Below are positions 24,357-33,972 of a stretch of 64,000 nt of DNA, piece after piece. The position numbers were made by a program, and so were the translations under genes. Positions within the stretch are counted from its first letter, which is position 1; the number at the start of each line of letters is the position of its first letter. A model generated the notes under the pieces. It was given only the letters and a program-made list of their open reading frames with translations. It made no database searches and had not been told where the DNA came from. Source of the stretch: Nitrospirales bacterium LBB_01 (GTDB taxonomy: Bacteria; Nitrospirota; Thermodesulfovibrionia; Thermodesulfovibrionales; Magnetobacteriaceae); assembly GCA_004376055.2 (NCBI GenBank), contig CP049016.1, forward strand, positions 1,488,001-1,552,000. The letters run 5' to 3'.

Positions 24357-26231
24357 ATGAGATACGCAGTTCTTGGCACAGCAGGGCACATAGACCACGG
24401 TAAGAGTTCCCTTGTTAAGGCTATGACGGGAGTTGACCCTGACAGGCTCAAAGAGGAAAAACAGCGCGGCATAACTATTGACCTTGGGTTTGCCGAGTTA
24501 AAGTACGCAGAGGCAACGGTGGGGATTGTTGATGTGCCGGGACACGAAAAACTCATTAAAAACATGCTTGCAGGCGCTCAGGGCATAGATATGGTGCTTT
24601 TTGTAATTGCAGCAGATGAAAGCATTATGCCCCAAAGCAGAGAACATCTTGCTATTTGTAACCTGCTTGGCATTAAGACCGGTATTGTGGCAATTACCAA
24701 GTGCGATTTAGTTGACCCAGAGTTTCTATCGCTTGTCATTGAAGATGTTCGGCAGTTTGTAAGCGGTACATTTTTAGAAAGCGCCGACATCATACCGGTA
24801 TCCGCTAAGGATGGCACTAATATTGACAATCTAAAAAAAATGATAGGCGATCTTGCAATGAAAACTATGCCAAAATCCAACGGAGGCATATTTCGTCTTC
24901 CTGTTGACAGAGTGTTTACGCTAAAGGGCTTTGGCACTGTTGTAACCGGAACGGCAATATCGGGTGTGATACGGGTTGACGACCAGATAGAGGTGCATCC
25001 CCCTGGGATTAAAACCAAAGTGCGGGGGCTGCATAGCCATAACGAGCCTATAACCATAGGAGTAGCCGGTCAGCGCATAGCAGTAAATCTTCAGGGAGTT
25101 GACAGGGATGACTTAAGCCGCGGTAATCTTTTGACAGAACAGGGTAGGGGGATTAGAACTAAGCGCCTTGATGTTAAAATCTCACTGCTTAAGAACGCTG
25201 TGGCTTTGGATGGTAAGGCAATTGTCCATTTTCATATAGGAACGTCAGAGTTAACGGCACGACTGATAGTCTATGGAGGAGGGAAAATTCAACCCGGTGA
25301 GAGCGCCTGCTGCCAGATTCGCTTGAAAGAACCCATTACGGCAATGGTTAATGACAGATTTATCATAAGGAGATTTTCTCCGGTTGAGACCATAGGCGGA
25401 GGTGTCGTGCTTGACATTTTACCGCCCATCAGAGGAAAAGACATAACGAGCCTTGAGATTTATGAAAAAGGCACGCTGGAACAAAAAATTTCAGAAAAGG
25501 TCAGACGGACAGCTCTGACAGGCTTTTTACGCCGACAGCTCCACAGTTGGATTAACGAAGACGTCAAAAACATAGATGCTGTTATAGAAAAGTTAAAGCA
25601 AAACTTTATAATTATAGAAGTTTCTGATATTTTGTACCATACTGAAACGATAAAAGCACTGGAGTCAAAAGTGGCCGCATTGCTAAAAGATTTCCATAAG
25701 TCTAATCCCCTTAAAGCAGGGATTTCCAAAGACGAACTCTGTGGAAAGTTTAAAGCAATTGATTCAAAAACGTTTTTTAAAATTCTGCCGACTTTTACCC
25801 ACCTTGTATTAGACAAAGACATAGTGCGGTTAAAATCTTTTAATCCCACACTTACCGCTGATGATGAAAATGTTCGTTCGGTGATAGTCAAGATGCTTAA
25901 GGCTGCCGGATTTCAACCGCCGCTTAAAGAGGAAATCGCTGCAAAGCTCACATTAAAAGTAACTGCTGTCTCAGATATTTTAAAACTCATGGTCTCAGAC
26001 GGAACGATTAGCAGAATAAACGATTCTATATATCTTTTAAAAGAAGACTACGATAAAATGCTTACCGCTTTAAAGGATTTTGCAAAGAATAAAACCGAAA
26101 TAAGTGTCTCAGAATTCAGAGACCTCCTGCAAACCTCAAGAAAGTACGCACTCCCTTTCCTTGAACATCTTGACGGTAAAAAAATAACTATGAGAATTGG
26201 CGAGACCAGAAAGATTATTGGAGGAGGTTAA
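24357..26231 (+). CDS. selB: Selenocysteine-specific elongation factor SelB
   Basis: 624 residues. A GTPase domain ([11 protein letters not shown] at 8-18, [16 protein letters not shown]) is followed by EF-Tu-like domains and a C-terminal half of winged helices ([45 protein letters not shown]-like end). SelB delivers Sec-tRNA to UGA codons by binding the SECIS hairpin. Its presence implies that the organism inserts selenocysteine; selA, selD and the tRNA-Sec gene are not in the window. It has no Shine-Dalgarno and a -10 hexamer 8 bases upstream. Confidence 0.92.
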   Translation: MRYAVLGTAGHIDHGKSSLVKAMTGVDPDRLKEEKQRGITIDLGFAELKYAEATVGIVDVPGHEKLIKNMLAGAQGIDMVLFVIAADESIMPQSREHLAICNLLGIKTGIVAITKCDLVDPEFLSLVIEDVRQFVSGTFLESADIIPVSAKDGTNIDNLKKMIGDLAMKTMPKSNGGIFRLPVDRVFTLKGFGTVVTGTAISGVIRVDDQIEVHPPGIKTKVRGLHSHNEPITIGVAGQRIAVNLQGVDRDDLSRGNLLTEQGRGIRTKRLDVKISLLKNAVALDGKAIVHFHIGTSELTARLIVYGGGKIQPGESACCQIRLKEPITAMVNDRFIIRRFSPVETIGGGVVLDILPPIRGKDITSLEIYEKGTLEQKISEKVRRTALTGFLRRQLHSWINEDVKNIDAVIEKLKQNFIIIEVSDILYHTETIKALESKVAALLKDFHKSNPLKAGISKDELCGKFKAIDSKTFFKILPTFTHLVLDKDIVRLKSFNPTLTADDENVRSVIVKMLKAAGFQPPLKEEIAAKLTLKVTAVSDILKLMVSDGTISRINDSIYLLKEDYDKMLTALKDFAKNKTEISVSEFRDLLQTSRKYALPFLEHLDGKKITMRIGETRKIIGGG

Positions 26232-26420
26232 AAATTTTAAATGCTTATTGAGTTAACTCCTGTAAATTTTTTCATTCAACAAATGATACAGTTAAAAGAA
26301 CTGGATTCCCGCTCGTAGGCGGGAATGACAAAGGGGGGCAATTTCTTTTTATTGTCATTCCTGCGAAGGCAGGAATCCATTTTTTCGTTTGCGGAGCTAA
26401 CTGCATAGGCAATTAAATTT
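26232..26420. repeat. MITE-like inverted-repeat element, copy A
   Basis: The ends (26232-26266 and about 26388-26420) align as imperfect inverted repeats around AGTTAACTCC / GGAGCTAACT. Inside are two hairpins: ATTCCCGC-TCGTAG-GCGGGAAT (about 26306-26327) and ATTCCTGC-GAAG-GCAGGAAT (about 26357-26376). Related copies lie at 50346-50480 and 50480-50660, with decayed ones at 38276-38336 and 41249-41305. Confidence 0.75.
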
Positions 26421-26494
26421 TATTATCTTGCTCAAATTAAAACAATAATTACTTTTTTTTGTTATAATAGGCAGGTGATAAGTGCAGGGGTGCA

Positions 26495-28309
26495 ATGGAG
26501 GGTAGTCATCCTAAAAGGGGAACGGGGATGGACGTAGCCAAAGATTTAAAAGACGGCGCCACTAAGGAGACAAGTGGAGTGCATCAGTTTACAGGGAACC
26601 TCGAAGCTGTTTTGACATGTGGTAATAATGGTGACTGTCATTTGCTTGATATAGTCTTAAACATTGTGGGTGCTCTTGTTATGGTTTCAGATATAAACGG
26701 CTCAATTGTGCGCTTTAACAAGACATGTGAGACTACAACGGATTACTCATTTGAGGAGCTAAAGGGAAAATGTATATGGGAGTGTTTACTGAGAAATGAG
26801 GATGTCGAGCAGTTTAAGGTGGATTTTGCAAAAATTATAGAGGGTCATTACCCTCTTAGCTTTGAAAACATCCTGCTCGGTAAAAAAGGTCAACAAAGAT
26901 TGATAGCATGGTCAAACACAGCTCTTTTAAACGAACAAAGTGGTCAGATTGAATACGTGGTAATGACAGGAATAGATATAACTGAAAGAAAAATAGCGGA
27001 GCAGCGCCTTCAATACCTTGCCCATTTTGACTCACTTACAGATTTGCCAAATAGAACGCTTTTTTACGATAGATTAAGCCACACGCTTGGACACTCACGC
27101 AGGTACAACCAGATGTTTGCCCTGTTGTTTTTAGACCTTGACGGCTTTAAGCACATTAATGACACACTTGGGCATGATATGGGGGATTTACTTCTGAAAA
27201 AAATAGCAAAAAAACTTCCCGACTGTGTCAGGGACACCGATACAGTAGCCCATGTTGGAGGCGATGAGTTTGTAGTAATTCTACCGTTTATAAAAAAAGT
27301 GCAGGATGCCGCCATGGTAGCAGAAAAAATTATAGAGACAATCTCTGAGCCTTTTTCCCTTGACGGACATGAGTGTTTTGCAGGAGCAAGCATTGGCATA
27401 AGTATATATCCTAGTGACGGAGACGACATAGATACACTTTTGAAAAACTCCGACATTGCCATGTATCAGGCAAAAGACAAGGGCAGGAACAACTACCAGT
27501 TTTTTAACTCAGATATGAACGTAAAAGCATTAAGACGTCTTAAACTTGAAAATAATCTGAGAAAAGCATTGGAAAGAAATGAATTTGTTCTTTACTACCA
27601 ACCTAAAATAAATCTTGCAACCGGTAAGATTTGTGCTGCAGAGGCGCTAATTAGATGGATAAACCCACAGCACGGTGTCATATCTCCTGTAGAGTTTATC
27701 CCCCTTGCAGAAGAAACCGGATTGATTATACCAATAGGAGAGTGGGTACTAAGGACTGCCTGCATGGAAAGTATTGCGTGGCAGAAAGCCGGCTATCCTC
27801 CTATTGTAATTGCGGTAAATCTTTCAGCCAAGCAATTTAACTCTGAAAATCTTATGAAAACCATAGAGGATATTCTTGATGAAACGCAATTAACTCCGGA
27901 GCTTCTTGAACTGGAATTAACCGAGAGTATAGTGATGGGGGATGCCGAAAAGGCCATAAAGGTGCTGCGCAATGTCAGAGACAAGGGCATACACGTTGCT
28001 ATTGATGATTTTGGCATGGGGTATTCGTCTTTGAGTTATTTAAAGCGGTTTCCTATATGCAGACTTAAGATAGATAGATCATTTGTAAGAGATATAACGA
28101 CCGACCCAGATGACGAGGCAATATCCAGGGCCATAATAGCGATGTCTCACAGCCTCAAGCTTGACGTCACTGCAGAAGGTGTGGAAACTCTTGAGCAGTT
28201 GGAGTTTTTGCGGGCGCTTAAATGTGATGAGGCACAGGGCTTTCTATTCTCCAAACCCCTGCCATCAAAAGAATTCCTTGAATTTCTTGACAATTTCACT
28301 ATCTTTTAG
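26495..28309 (+). CDS. PAS-GGDEF-EAL c-di-GMP signalling protein
   Basis: 604 residues, no membrane segment seen. Order: a low-complexity start, a PAS domain (about 55-165; ALVMVSDINGSIVRFNKTCE), a GGDEF domain (about 170-335) with intact HVGGDEFVV, and an EAL domain (about 350-600) with AAEALIRW, a D-D pair (HVAIDDFGMGYSSL) and AEGVET. Both synthesis and breakdown sites therefore look complete, so the protein may be bifunctional. ATG at 26528 is an alternative start. It stands alone between the repeat element and the TrmN6-like gene. Confidence 0.9.
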   Translation: MEGSHPKRGTGMDVAKDLKDGATKETSGVHQFTGNLEAVLTCGNNGDCHLLDIVLNIVGALVMVSDINGSIVRFNKTCETTTDYSFEELKGKCIWECLLRNEDVEQFKVDFAKIIEGHYPLSFENILLGKKGQQRLIAWSNTALLNEQSGQIEYVVMTGIDITERKIAEQRLQYLAHFDSLTDLPNRTLFYDRLSHTLGHSRRYNQMFALLFLDLDGFKHINDTLGHDMGDLLLKKIAKKLPDCVRDTDTVAHVGGDEFVVILPFIKKVQDAAMVAEKIIETISEPFSLDGHECFAGASIGISIYPSDGDDIDTLLKNSDIAMYQAKDKGRNNYQFFNSDMNVKALRRLKLENNLRKALERNEFVLYYQPKINLATGKICAAEALIRWINPQHGVISPVEFIPLAEETGLIIPIGEWVLRTACMESIAWQKAGYPPIVIAVNLSAKQFNSENLMKTIEDILDETQLTPELLELELTESIVMGDAEKAIKVLRNVRDKGIHVAIDDFGMGYSSLSYLKRFPICRLKIDRSFVRDITTDPDDEAISRAIIAMSHSLKLDVTAEGVETLEQLEFLRALKCDEAQGFLFSKPLPSKEFLEFLDNFTIF

Positions 28310-28354
28310 AAGTTTTGGATATTAACACTCCCTTTTGCTAGTTGTACAACATGA

Positions 28355-29077
28355 ATGTTGACACTTGATTTCATTAAAGATATAAAAATATATCAAAGAA
28401 AGAGCGGGTACAGGTTTTCCGTAGATGCGCTGTTGCTTAGTGATTTTGTAAGGGCTGGCATTAATACAAAGTTAGTAGCCGATTTTGGCGCAGGCTCAGG
28501 GATTATTGGAATTCTGCTTGCCAAGAAATTTACAAAACCCCGAGTTCACCTTGTAGATATTCAGGAGGATTTATCGGCGCTTGCTAAAAAAAATGTTGAA
28601 ATGAACTCCCTTAATGACAACATCACTGTTCACACACTTGATGTTAGAAAAGTAAACGGATATTTTAGTCAAAACAGTTTTGACATCGTCGTTTCAAACC
28701 CCCCATTTCGCAGGCCGGTTACCGGTATGACTTGCCCAGACACTGAAAAAGCAATCGCAAGACATGAGATTAAAGTCACATTTAACGATCTTGTTGACTC
28801 AGCTTTTTACATGCTTAAAGGCAAGGGGAAATTTGTCTTTATATACCACCCTGCCAGATTTGTTGAAACCATAGAGACCCTTAGGAATAATAAATTTGAG
28901 CCTAAACGGATACGATTTATACATTCAAACACGGAAACTGAGGCAAAAATGTTTTTAATGGAGGCTGTTAAAGAGGGAAAGCCCGAGATTATAATTGAAC
29001 CCCCTCTTTTTCTCTATGAAAAACAAGGAGTTTATACCTCAGAGGCTCTTTCAATTATTGGAAAGACGATTCTTTAA
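28355..29077 (+). CDS. TrmN6-like tRNA (adenine-N6)-methyltransferase
   Basis: 240 residues. A SAM-binding motif (VADFGAGSGIIGILLAK), an acidic ligand strand (VHLVDIQ) and the N6-adenine catalytic motif SNPPF are seen. The start (IKDIKIYQRKSGYRFSVDALLLSDF) is typical of the YfiC/TrmN6 family that methylates A37 of tRNA1(Val). Other members act on unknown RNAs, so the substrate is a family-level guess. It may be cotranscribed with the upstream GGDEF-EAL gene. Confidence 0.85.
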   Translation: MLTLDFIKDIKIYQRKSGYRFSVDALLLSDFVRAGINTKLVADFGAGSGIIGILLAKKFTKPRVHLVDIQEDLSALAKKNVEMNSLNDNITVHTLDVRKVNGYFSQNSFDIVVSNPPFRRPVTGMTCPDTEKAIARHEIKVTFNDLVDSAFYMLKGKGKFVFIYHPARFVETIETLRNNKFEPKRIRFIHSNTETEAKMFLMEAVKEGKPEIIIEPPLFLYEKQGVYTSEALSIIGKTIL

Positions 29078-29351
29078 GCTATTCTTACTGAATCTTTGTT
29101 TTTTTTATAAATTTTTTAAACCACTAAACCTTTTGTTCAATAGATGTGTCTAAGCATAGAGAGGTTTAATTTTATGGCTTTACTAACACCTTATTAAATA
29201 ATCTCAAAGGATGTTTGTATTGTAAATAAGTAAGCTGTAGGTTTTGTAAAAGAAGTTGTCAGTATAATTTTTTTTTAGATGAAGTGTATGTTGACTTATC
29301 TGTGATTAATGTTACATGCTGTTGAATAGGAAAATTTAAAAGGGAGGGAAT

Positions 29352-30140
29352 ATGTTTGACTTAACATTTAAGCGTAGGAGAGGAGTAATCAGTGGCGTGT
29401 ATATTTTTTTGCTGTTTTTTGCTGTGTGCATTCTCATAGCACATAGTGCTTATGCGGCAGACAACGGGAAAAAACTATACGAGGATCGTTGTATGATTTG
29501 TCACGGAACAAAAGGCGACGGGAAAGGGCATGTAATCACTTTGCCTCGTTATGAGAGATTCGGTAAAATATGGACAGTTAAACCGAGGGACTTTACAACT
29601 GGCACATTCAAGTTTCGCACCACTCCATCAGGTTGTCTGCCAACCGAGCAGAACCTTGTCAATATTGTTGAAAACGGTATCCCTAAGGCTTATATGCCTT
29701 CAAATGCCGACCTTACATCCAGTGAGACCAAAGCGATTATCGATTATATAAAGACGTTTTCTACTGTGTGGAAAGACAGTCCCAACGACAGCTCCTGCGC
29801 TCCGATTGGTGTAAGTAGACCATCCTACGTCAGCACTGAGGAGTCCGCAGCCAAAGGGAAACAGTTATGGGAAAAGATGAAGTGCTGGGAGTGCCACGGT
29901 CAAGAGGGTAGAGGTGACGGCCCAAAATCCAAAGAAATAAAGGACGACTGGGGTGATCCAGTTCTGCCGTTTGACTTTACATCGTGCGCTTCAAAGTTCA
30001 CATTTAGTCCTGAGAAGGCATACATCGCATACACAACCGGCCTCAATGGCTCCGGTATGCCGTCCTATCAGGATACTCTGAACGAAGAGCAGAGGTGGAA
30101 TCTTGTCTCATATACCCTAAAGCTCATGGGGAAACTATAG
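29352..30140 (+). CDS. Periplasmic diheme c-type cytochrome
   Basis: 262 residues. A signal peptide (YIFLLFFAVCILIAHSAYA) directs it to the periplasm. Two heme sites are present, CMICH (about residue 47) and CWECH (about residue 180), each followed by a cytochrome-c-like segment (GTKGDGKG; GQEGRGDGPKS). Met axial ligands are plausible in AYMPSN and SGMPSY. It lies 32 bases upstream of the fused cytochrome/barrel gene and has a good site (GGGAGGG). The likely role is electron transfer between inner-membrane carriers and the outer-membrane protein; this is inferred from heme sites and gene order. Confidence 0.85.
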   Translation: MFDLTFKRRRGVISGVYIFLLFFAVCILIAHSAYAADNGKKLYEDRCMICHGTKGDGKGHVITLPRYERFGKIWTVKPRDFTTGTFKFRTTPSGCLPTEQNLVNIVENGIPKAYMPSNADLTSSETKAIIDYIKTFSTVWKDSPNDSSCAPIGVSRPSYVSTEESAAKGKQLWEKMKCWECHGQEGRGDGPKSKEIKDDWGDPVLPFDFTSCASKFTFSPEKAYIAYTTGLNGSGMPSYQDTLNEEQRWNLVSYTLKLMGKL

Positions 30141-30172
30141 TGAAGAATCTATATAATCTACGGAGGGAAACC

Positions 30173-31573
30173 ATGTTTAAATATAATAAAATATGTTTGT
30201 CCTTATTAGCGGTTGCGTTGTTTATTGTAACGCTACTATTGCCGCTGGATAAATCCTATGCGCTGCCGAGTTTTGCGCGTCAAACTGGACTGAATTGCTA
30301 CAACTGTCACACAATATGGCCGGAATTAACGCCTATGGGGCGCGCCTTTAAGTTAACCGGCTATGTGCAAAGCACAAGCGATAGGCCATACGAACCATTC
30401 CCTCCTTTGTCCGTAGGAGGCGTAATATCCTATACCGGAGGTGATCAAGCCGGAGGTCTAACAAATGGGATATCTCCTTTTGACAATGCCGACCATAAAT
30501 ATACTGACAAGACGAATGCCCTGCAGGAATTTAATGCGTTTTACGGCGGTAGAATTTATGGTGATTTTGGCGCTTTTTTACAGGGCACATTTGATGGCGT
30601 TGCAAAAAAAGTTATTTTGGATATGGCAGATATTCGTTACGCTAAAAGCGATGCCACGCTGTTTGGTAAACCACTCGTGTTTGGAGTTACAGTCAATAAC
30701 CGGCCTTCAATACAGGATGTGTGGAACAGTACACCGGTATGGGGCTTTCCTTACGCAAGCTCATCCGTGGCATCAACCCCTTCAGCCGCCACAGTCATAG
30801 ACGGTGGACTGGATACGCAAGTGGGCGGTGCTGGCGTCTATGCTTTATGGGATAATTTAATATACGTGGAGGGCACTCTATATCGTACAACCGAAAATAG
30901 TATTACAAAACCTCTTGGTGCCGGTAACCCTACGGACACCATAGTGAGAGGCGTTGCCCCGTACTGGCGCGTTGCTTTAGAAAAACAATGCGGTCAGGAG
31001 CACTCTTTTATGGTTGGCACGTATGGAATTGTCTCTAATCTTTATCCCGGAGGTTTTGCCGAGGGACCTACCGACAGATACACAGATATCGCTTTTGATG
31101 CCCAGTATCAGTACATTGCACCTCGGCATGTACTGACCACAGCAGCCACATGGATTCATGAAAAGCAGAATTTAGACGCCACGTATGCGCTTGGGGGTTC
31201 AGTAAATAATGTTAACTATCTGAACACATTCAAGGCACGCATAAGCTATGCCTATAGAAGCAAAATTGGTACAGTAGGAGGGACTGTAGGCTATTTCAAC
31301 ACATCCGGCAGTTCTGACTATGCACTCGTAGATGACGGTACCGGCACTGGCACATTAGTAGCTACAGGGCTTTATGCTGGCAACGCTTCGGGGACTCCCA
31401 ACAGCAGCGGTGTCATATTGGAGGCAAATTATCTGCCGATAAAGTATGTTAAACTTGGCGTACAATACACCATTTATGATAAATTCAATGGCTCACGTAC
31501 AAACTATGACGGCAATGGCACTGATGCCTCCAGCAATAACACGATTTATCTGTACACGCGAATCATGTATTAG
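30173..31573 (+). CDS. Fused monoheme cytochrome/outer-membrane barrel protein (Cyc2-like candidate)
   Basis: 466 residues from ATG at 30173 (GGAGGG 6 bases upstream); the longer frame from 30095 overlaps the previous gene and lacks a signal. A signal peptide ends about residue 30 (KSYA). The mature start carries one heme motif CYNCH (42-46) in the stretch FARQTGLNCYNCHTIWPELT, followed by GRAFKLTGYV. The remaining about 400 residues are alternating strands rich in Gly, Tyr and Thr ending in an aromatic residue (YLYTRIMY), as in outer-membrane barrels. This layout matches fused cytochrome-porins related to the Cyc2 iron oxidase family. That it oxidises Fe(II) is a hypothesis. Confidence 0.7.
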   Translation: MFKYNKICLSLLAVALFIVTLLLPLDKSYALPSFARQTGLNCYNCHTIWPELTPMGRAFKLTGYVQSTSDRPYEPFPPLSVGGVISYTGGDQAGGLTNGISPFDNADHKYTDKTNALQEFNAFYGGRIYGDFGAFLQGTFDGVAKKVILDMADIRYAKSDATLFGKPLVFGVTVNNRPSIQDVWNSTPVWGFPYASSSVASTPSAATVIDGGLDTQVGGAGVYALWDNLIYVEGTLYRTTENSITKPLGAGNPTDTIVRGVAPYWRVALEKQCGQEHSFMVGTYGIVSNLYPGGFAEGPTDRYTDIAFDAQYQYIAPRHVLTTAATWIHEKQNLDATYALGGSVNNVNYLNTFKARISYAYRSKIGTVGGTVGYFNTSGSSDYALVDDGTGTGTLVATGLYAGNASGTPNSSGVILEANYLPIKYVKLGVQYTIYDKFNGSRTNYDGNGTDASSNNTIYLYTRIMY

Positions 31574-31598
31574 TAACACCTTGAGATATAAAAGCTTT

Positions 31599-31628
31599 CA
31601 CCCCACTGCTTTGCAGTGGAGTGTTGTA
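31599..31628 (+). terminator. Terminator after the cytochrome/barrel gene
   Basis: CACCCCACTGC-TTT-GCAGTGGAGTG forms an 11-bp stem with one mismatch and a 3-base loop, followed by TTGTATTT. It lies 26 bases past the stop of the fused cytochrome. Confidence 0.55.
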
Positions 31629-31694
31629 TTTACAGGAACTTTATGAGGGGTCATGTTATTATAAACCTATAAATATAAAAAGACTGAGGTGAGA

Positions 31695-32321
31695 ATGGAG
31701 ACTGTTAAGTTAAATTGCTGGGAGTTCAATCGGTGTCAAAGAGAGGTTGGTGGTAAGAAGGCAGAGGAGTTGGGCGTGTGTCCTGTTCCGTTAGAAAGTC
31801 GTCTGGATGGATTTAATGGAGGAGTGAATGCCGGCAGATCGTGCTGGGCAATAGCAGGTACTCTTTGCGGCGGTAAGCCAAGGGGCACACTGGCTCAAAA
31901 ATTAAAGGACTGTACGCTGTGTAAGTTTCATCAATTAGTCATAGGTGAGGAGGGGGACAGTTATACAAGCGTTGCCAAATTTCTAAAGAAATCCAGAACT
32001 GATGAAAAGAAAAATATTTTCAAGGAGCCAAGTTTTTTACAGCATGTTTACTCAAAGAGCAAACTGGCGTCTGAAGACAGTGTTGATTCTTTGTATATAA
32101 CACTCCTAATAGCATGGACAAGCCTTTGTCCGTCTATTAGTATGCTGGAGGGGTCAAAGAGACTTTGCAAGGATGATCTTGTTGATGAGTTGATGATTAT
32201 AGACGCTGTTGCTGATATGCCAAATACAAGGGCTACCAGATTGTTTTTTAAGACAATATTTAAATCTATTGGTAAACAGATCACTAATTATTTTGCACCG
32301 TTACATACTATGACCCAATAG
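31695..32321 (+). CDS. Two-CW domain protein of unknown function
   Basis: 208 residues from ATG at 31695 (GAGGTGAG just upstream; GTG at 31689 is the alternative). The N-terminal 80 residues hold two CW motifs and paired cysteines: NCWEFNRCQREV, GVCPVP, RSCWAIAGTLCGGK, CTLCKFHQLV. This is the same domain as at the C-terminus of the MerR protein at 7220-7648. Eight cysteines could bind a metal or cluster. The C-terminal 125 residues are helical and unfamiliar. It stands alone, convergent with the UDG operon. Confidence 0.65.
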   Translation: METVKLNCWEFNRCQREVGGKKAEELGVCPVPLESRLDGFNGGVNAGRSCWAIAGTLCGGKPRGTLAQKLKDCTLCKFHQLVIGEEGDSYTSVAKFLKKSRTDEKKNIFKEPSFLQHVYSKSKLASEDSVDSLYITLLIAWTSLCPSISMLEGSKRLCKDDLVDELMIIDAVADMPNTRATRLFFKTIFKSIGKQITNYFAPLHTMTQ

Positions 32322-32376
32322 AGGGCATCAGAGTTTGTTGACAAAATGCGGGCACATAGACCGGCACTTTTTTTAC

Positions 32377-33114
32377 TTACGTGCCCACATTTTCAGCAGG
32401 CTCAGGAGCCTCAAGCCCCAGCGCTTTGAGCACTTTCAGCGCATCAGTCCAGACAATTGTCTTAGCTGATGGATTTCTCAGTAAGTATGACGGATGATAG
32501 GTTGGCATTAGCTTAATTCCTTTGTAGTCTCTGAATTCGCCGCGCAGACGCGTTATCGGTTTATCGGTTGAGAGTATTGCCTTAGTTGCAACCGTTCCCA
32601 GTGCCACTATTACCTCAGGCGTTATGGACGCTATCTGGCTCTTCAGAAAACCTATACACGCTTTGACCTCATCCTGCTCAGGGTCTCTGTTACCGGGCGG
32701 TCGGCATTTCACGATGTTCGCGATGTAAACATCCTCACGCCTGAGTCCCATTTTATTTATAAGGCTGGTTAGAAGTTTGCCGGCGCGTCCTACAAATGGC
32801 CGCCCCTGCTCATCCTCGTCTGCTCCAGGTCCCTCCCCTATAAACATCAGTCTTGCATTTGAGCTGCCCTCGCCAAACACCATGTTTTTTCTCGTTTTAT
32901 GGAGCTTACACCGTTTGCAATTGCCAAGTTCCTGTCTTATCGCCTGGAGCGTCATCACCTCAGTGCCGCTGTCTATAGGCCCTGTCACGGACTCTGGTTC
33001 AATTTTGGATGAAAACACTTCGTCTCTTCCTGGTATGGGCAAAAACTCAAATCCCATCGCATCATATACTTTCAAAATTTCCACCATTGTTGCAGCAAAT
33101 TTACTGTTTGTCAT
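32377..33114 (-). CDS. Type-4 (iron-sulfur) uracil-DNA glycosylase
   Basis: 245 residues. The family-4 pattern is clear: NCKRCKLHKTRKNMVFGEG, FIGEGPGADEDEQGRPFVGRAGKLL, NIVKCRPPGNRDP, and MPTYHPSYLLRN near the end. Four cysteines, including CKRC, KCRPP and ACIGF, would hold the [4Fe-4S] cluster. The enzyme removes uracil from DNA. It carries a roughly 60-residue N-terminal extension. It is last in a tight operon, 6 bases after nadK. Confidence 0.88.
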   Translation of the reverse strand: MTNSKFAATMVEILKVYDAMGFEFLPIPGRDEVFSSKIEPESVTGPIDSGTEVMTLQAIRQELGNCKRCKLHKTRKNMVFGEGSSNARLMFIGEGPGADEDEQGRPFVGRAGKLLTSLINKMGLRREDVYIANIVKCRPPGNRDPEQDEVKACIGFLKSQIASITPEVIVALGTVATKAILSTDKPITRLRGEFRDYKGIKLMPTYHPSYLLRNPSAKTIVWTDALKVLKALGLEAPEPAENVGT

Positions 33115-33120
33115 ACCCCG

Positions 33121-33972
33121 TTACCTTTCGCCCCACTTGAGTTTTTCTCTAAGAATCTGAAAATAGTCCCGTTCACAGGGAATTAAGAGCCTTGTCATGT
33201 GCTCAGAGCGTTTAACGCTTACTACGTCTTTTTCCTTTAAATGCTGACCCAGTTGTCCATCAAGAGTTAAATACACGTCATCGCTGCCCGGCCCCACCAC
33301 TATCTCTATCACCATGTTGTCATTAACCACTATCGGACGGTTTGTCAACGTGTGCGAACAGATTGGCGTAATCACAAAACAGTGCAGGGTTGGATAAAGA
33401 ATAGGCCCCCCTGCCGATAGAGAATATGCCGTTGAGCCGGTTGGTGAAGATACTATCATCCCATCCGCTCTGAATGTGGTTACATAAGAGCCGTCAATAA
33501 ACATCTCAAGGTCAAATATCCTTGCAAGCGCACCCTTTGTTATCACTACGTCGTTTAACACCGTGTAAGTTGCAAGCGTTTTGCCATCCCTTATGACTGA
33601 GGCATTTAACATAATCCTGTCCTCAGCCGGACACTTACCAGTTATCACTTTCTCTATGACGTCAAATAACTCACCAATGCTTACCTCTGTGATAAAGCCA
33701 AGTCCCCCAAGATTTATGCCAAAAATCGGAATATTCCTCTGTGCTACAAGACGTGAGGCTGCAAGCATGGTGCCATCTCCTCCAAGCACCATTACCATAT
33801 CACAGTGCTCAGCAATGTCCTCCTGCGCTACCCCCGGCTCCTCTATCTCACGTGCCGAGTATGAGTCAATGCAAACCTCTATTGCCCGCTCCCTAAGCCA
33901 CGGGACAAGTTGTCTCAGAAGCTCAACAGCCTCCTTCTTGCCGCGTTTACAGATTATTCCAACTATCATCAT
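33121..33972 (-). CDS. nadK: NAD kinase
   Basis: 283 residues. Seen: the catalytic GGDGT (VMVLGGDGTMLAASR), NLGGLGFITEV, RADGMIVSSPTGSTAYSLSAGGPI, and TPICSHTLTNRPIVV. It phosphorylates NAD to NADP in the cytosol. The start overlaps the end of tsaE by 26 bases, so translation is coupled. Confidence 0.93.
   Translation of the reverse strand: MMIVGIICKRGKKEAVELLRQLVPWLRERAIEVCIDSYSAREIEEPGVAQEDIAEHCDMVMVLGGDGTMLAASRLVAQRNIPIFGINLGGLGFITEVSIGELFDVIEKVITGKCPAEDRIMLNASVIRDGKTLATYTVLNDVVITKGALARIFDLEMFIDGSYVTTFRADGMIVSSPTGSTAYSLSAGGPILYPTLHCFVITPICSHTLTNRPIVVNDNMVIEIVVGPGSDDVYLTLDGQLGQHLKEKDVVSVKRSEHMTRLLIPCERDYFQILREKLKWGER

Noticed and set aside
30095-30172. N-terminal extension of the cytochrome/barrel gene
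   Set aside because: It overlaps the diheme cytochrome gene and would hide the signal peptide; GGAGGG precedes ATG 30173.
32345-32382. GGGCAC...GTGCCC inverted repeat between the two-CW and UDG genes
   Set aside because: The loop is long and one arm is inside the UDG coding end; not convincing as a terminator.
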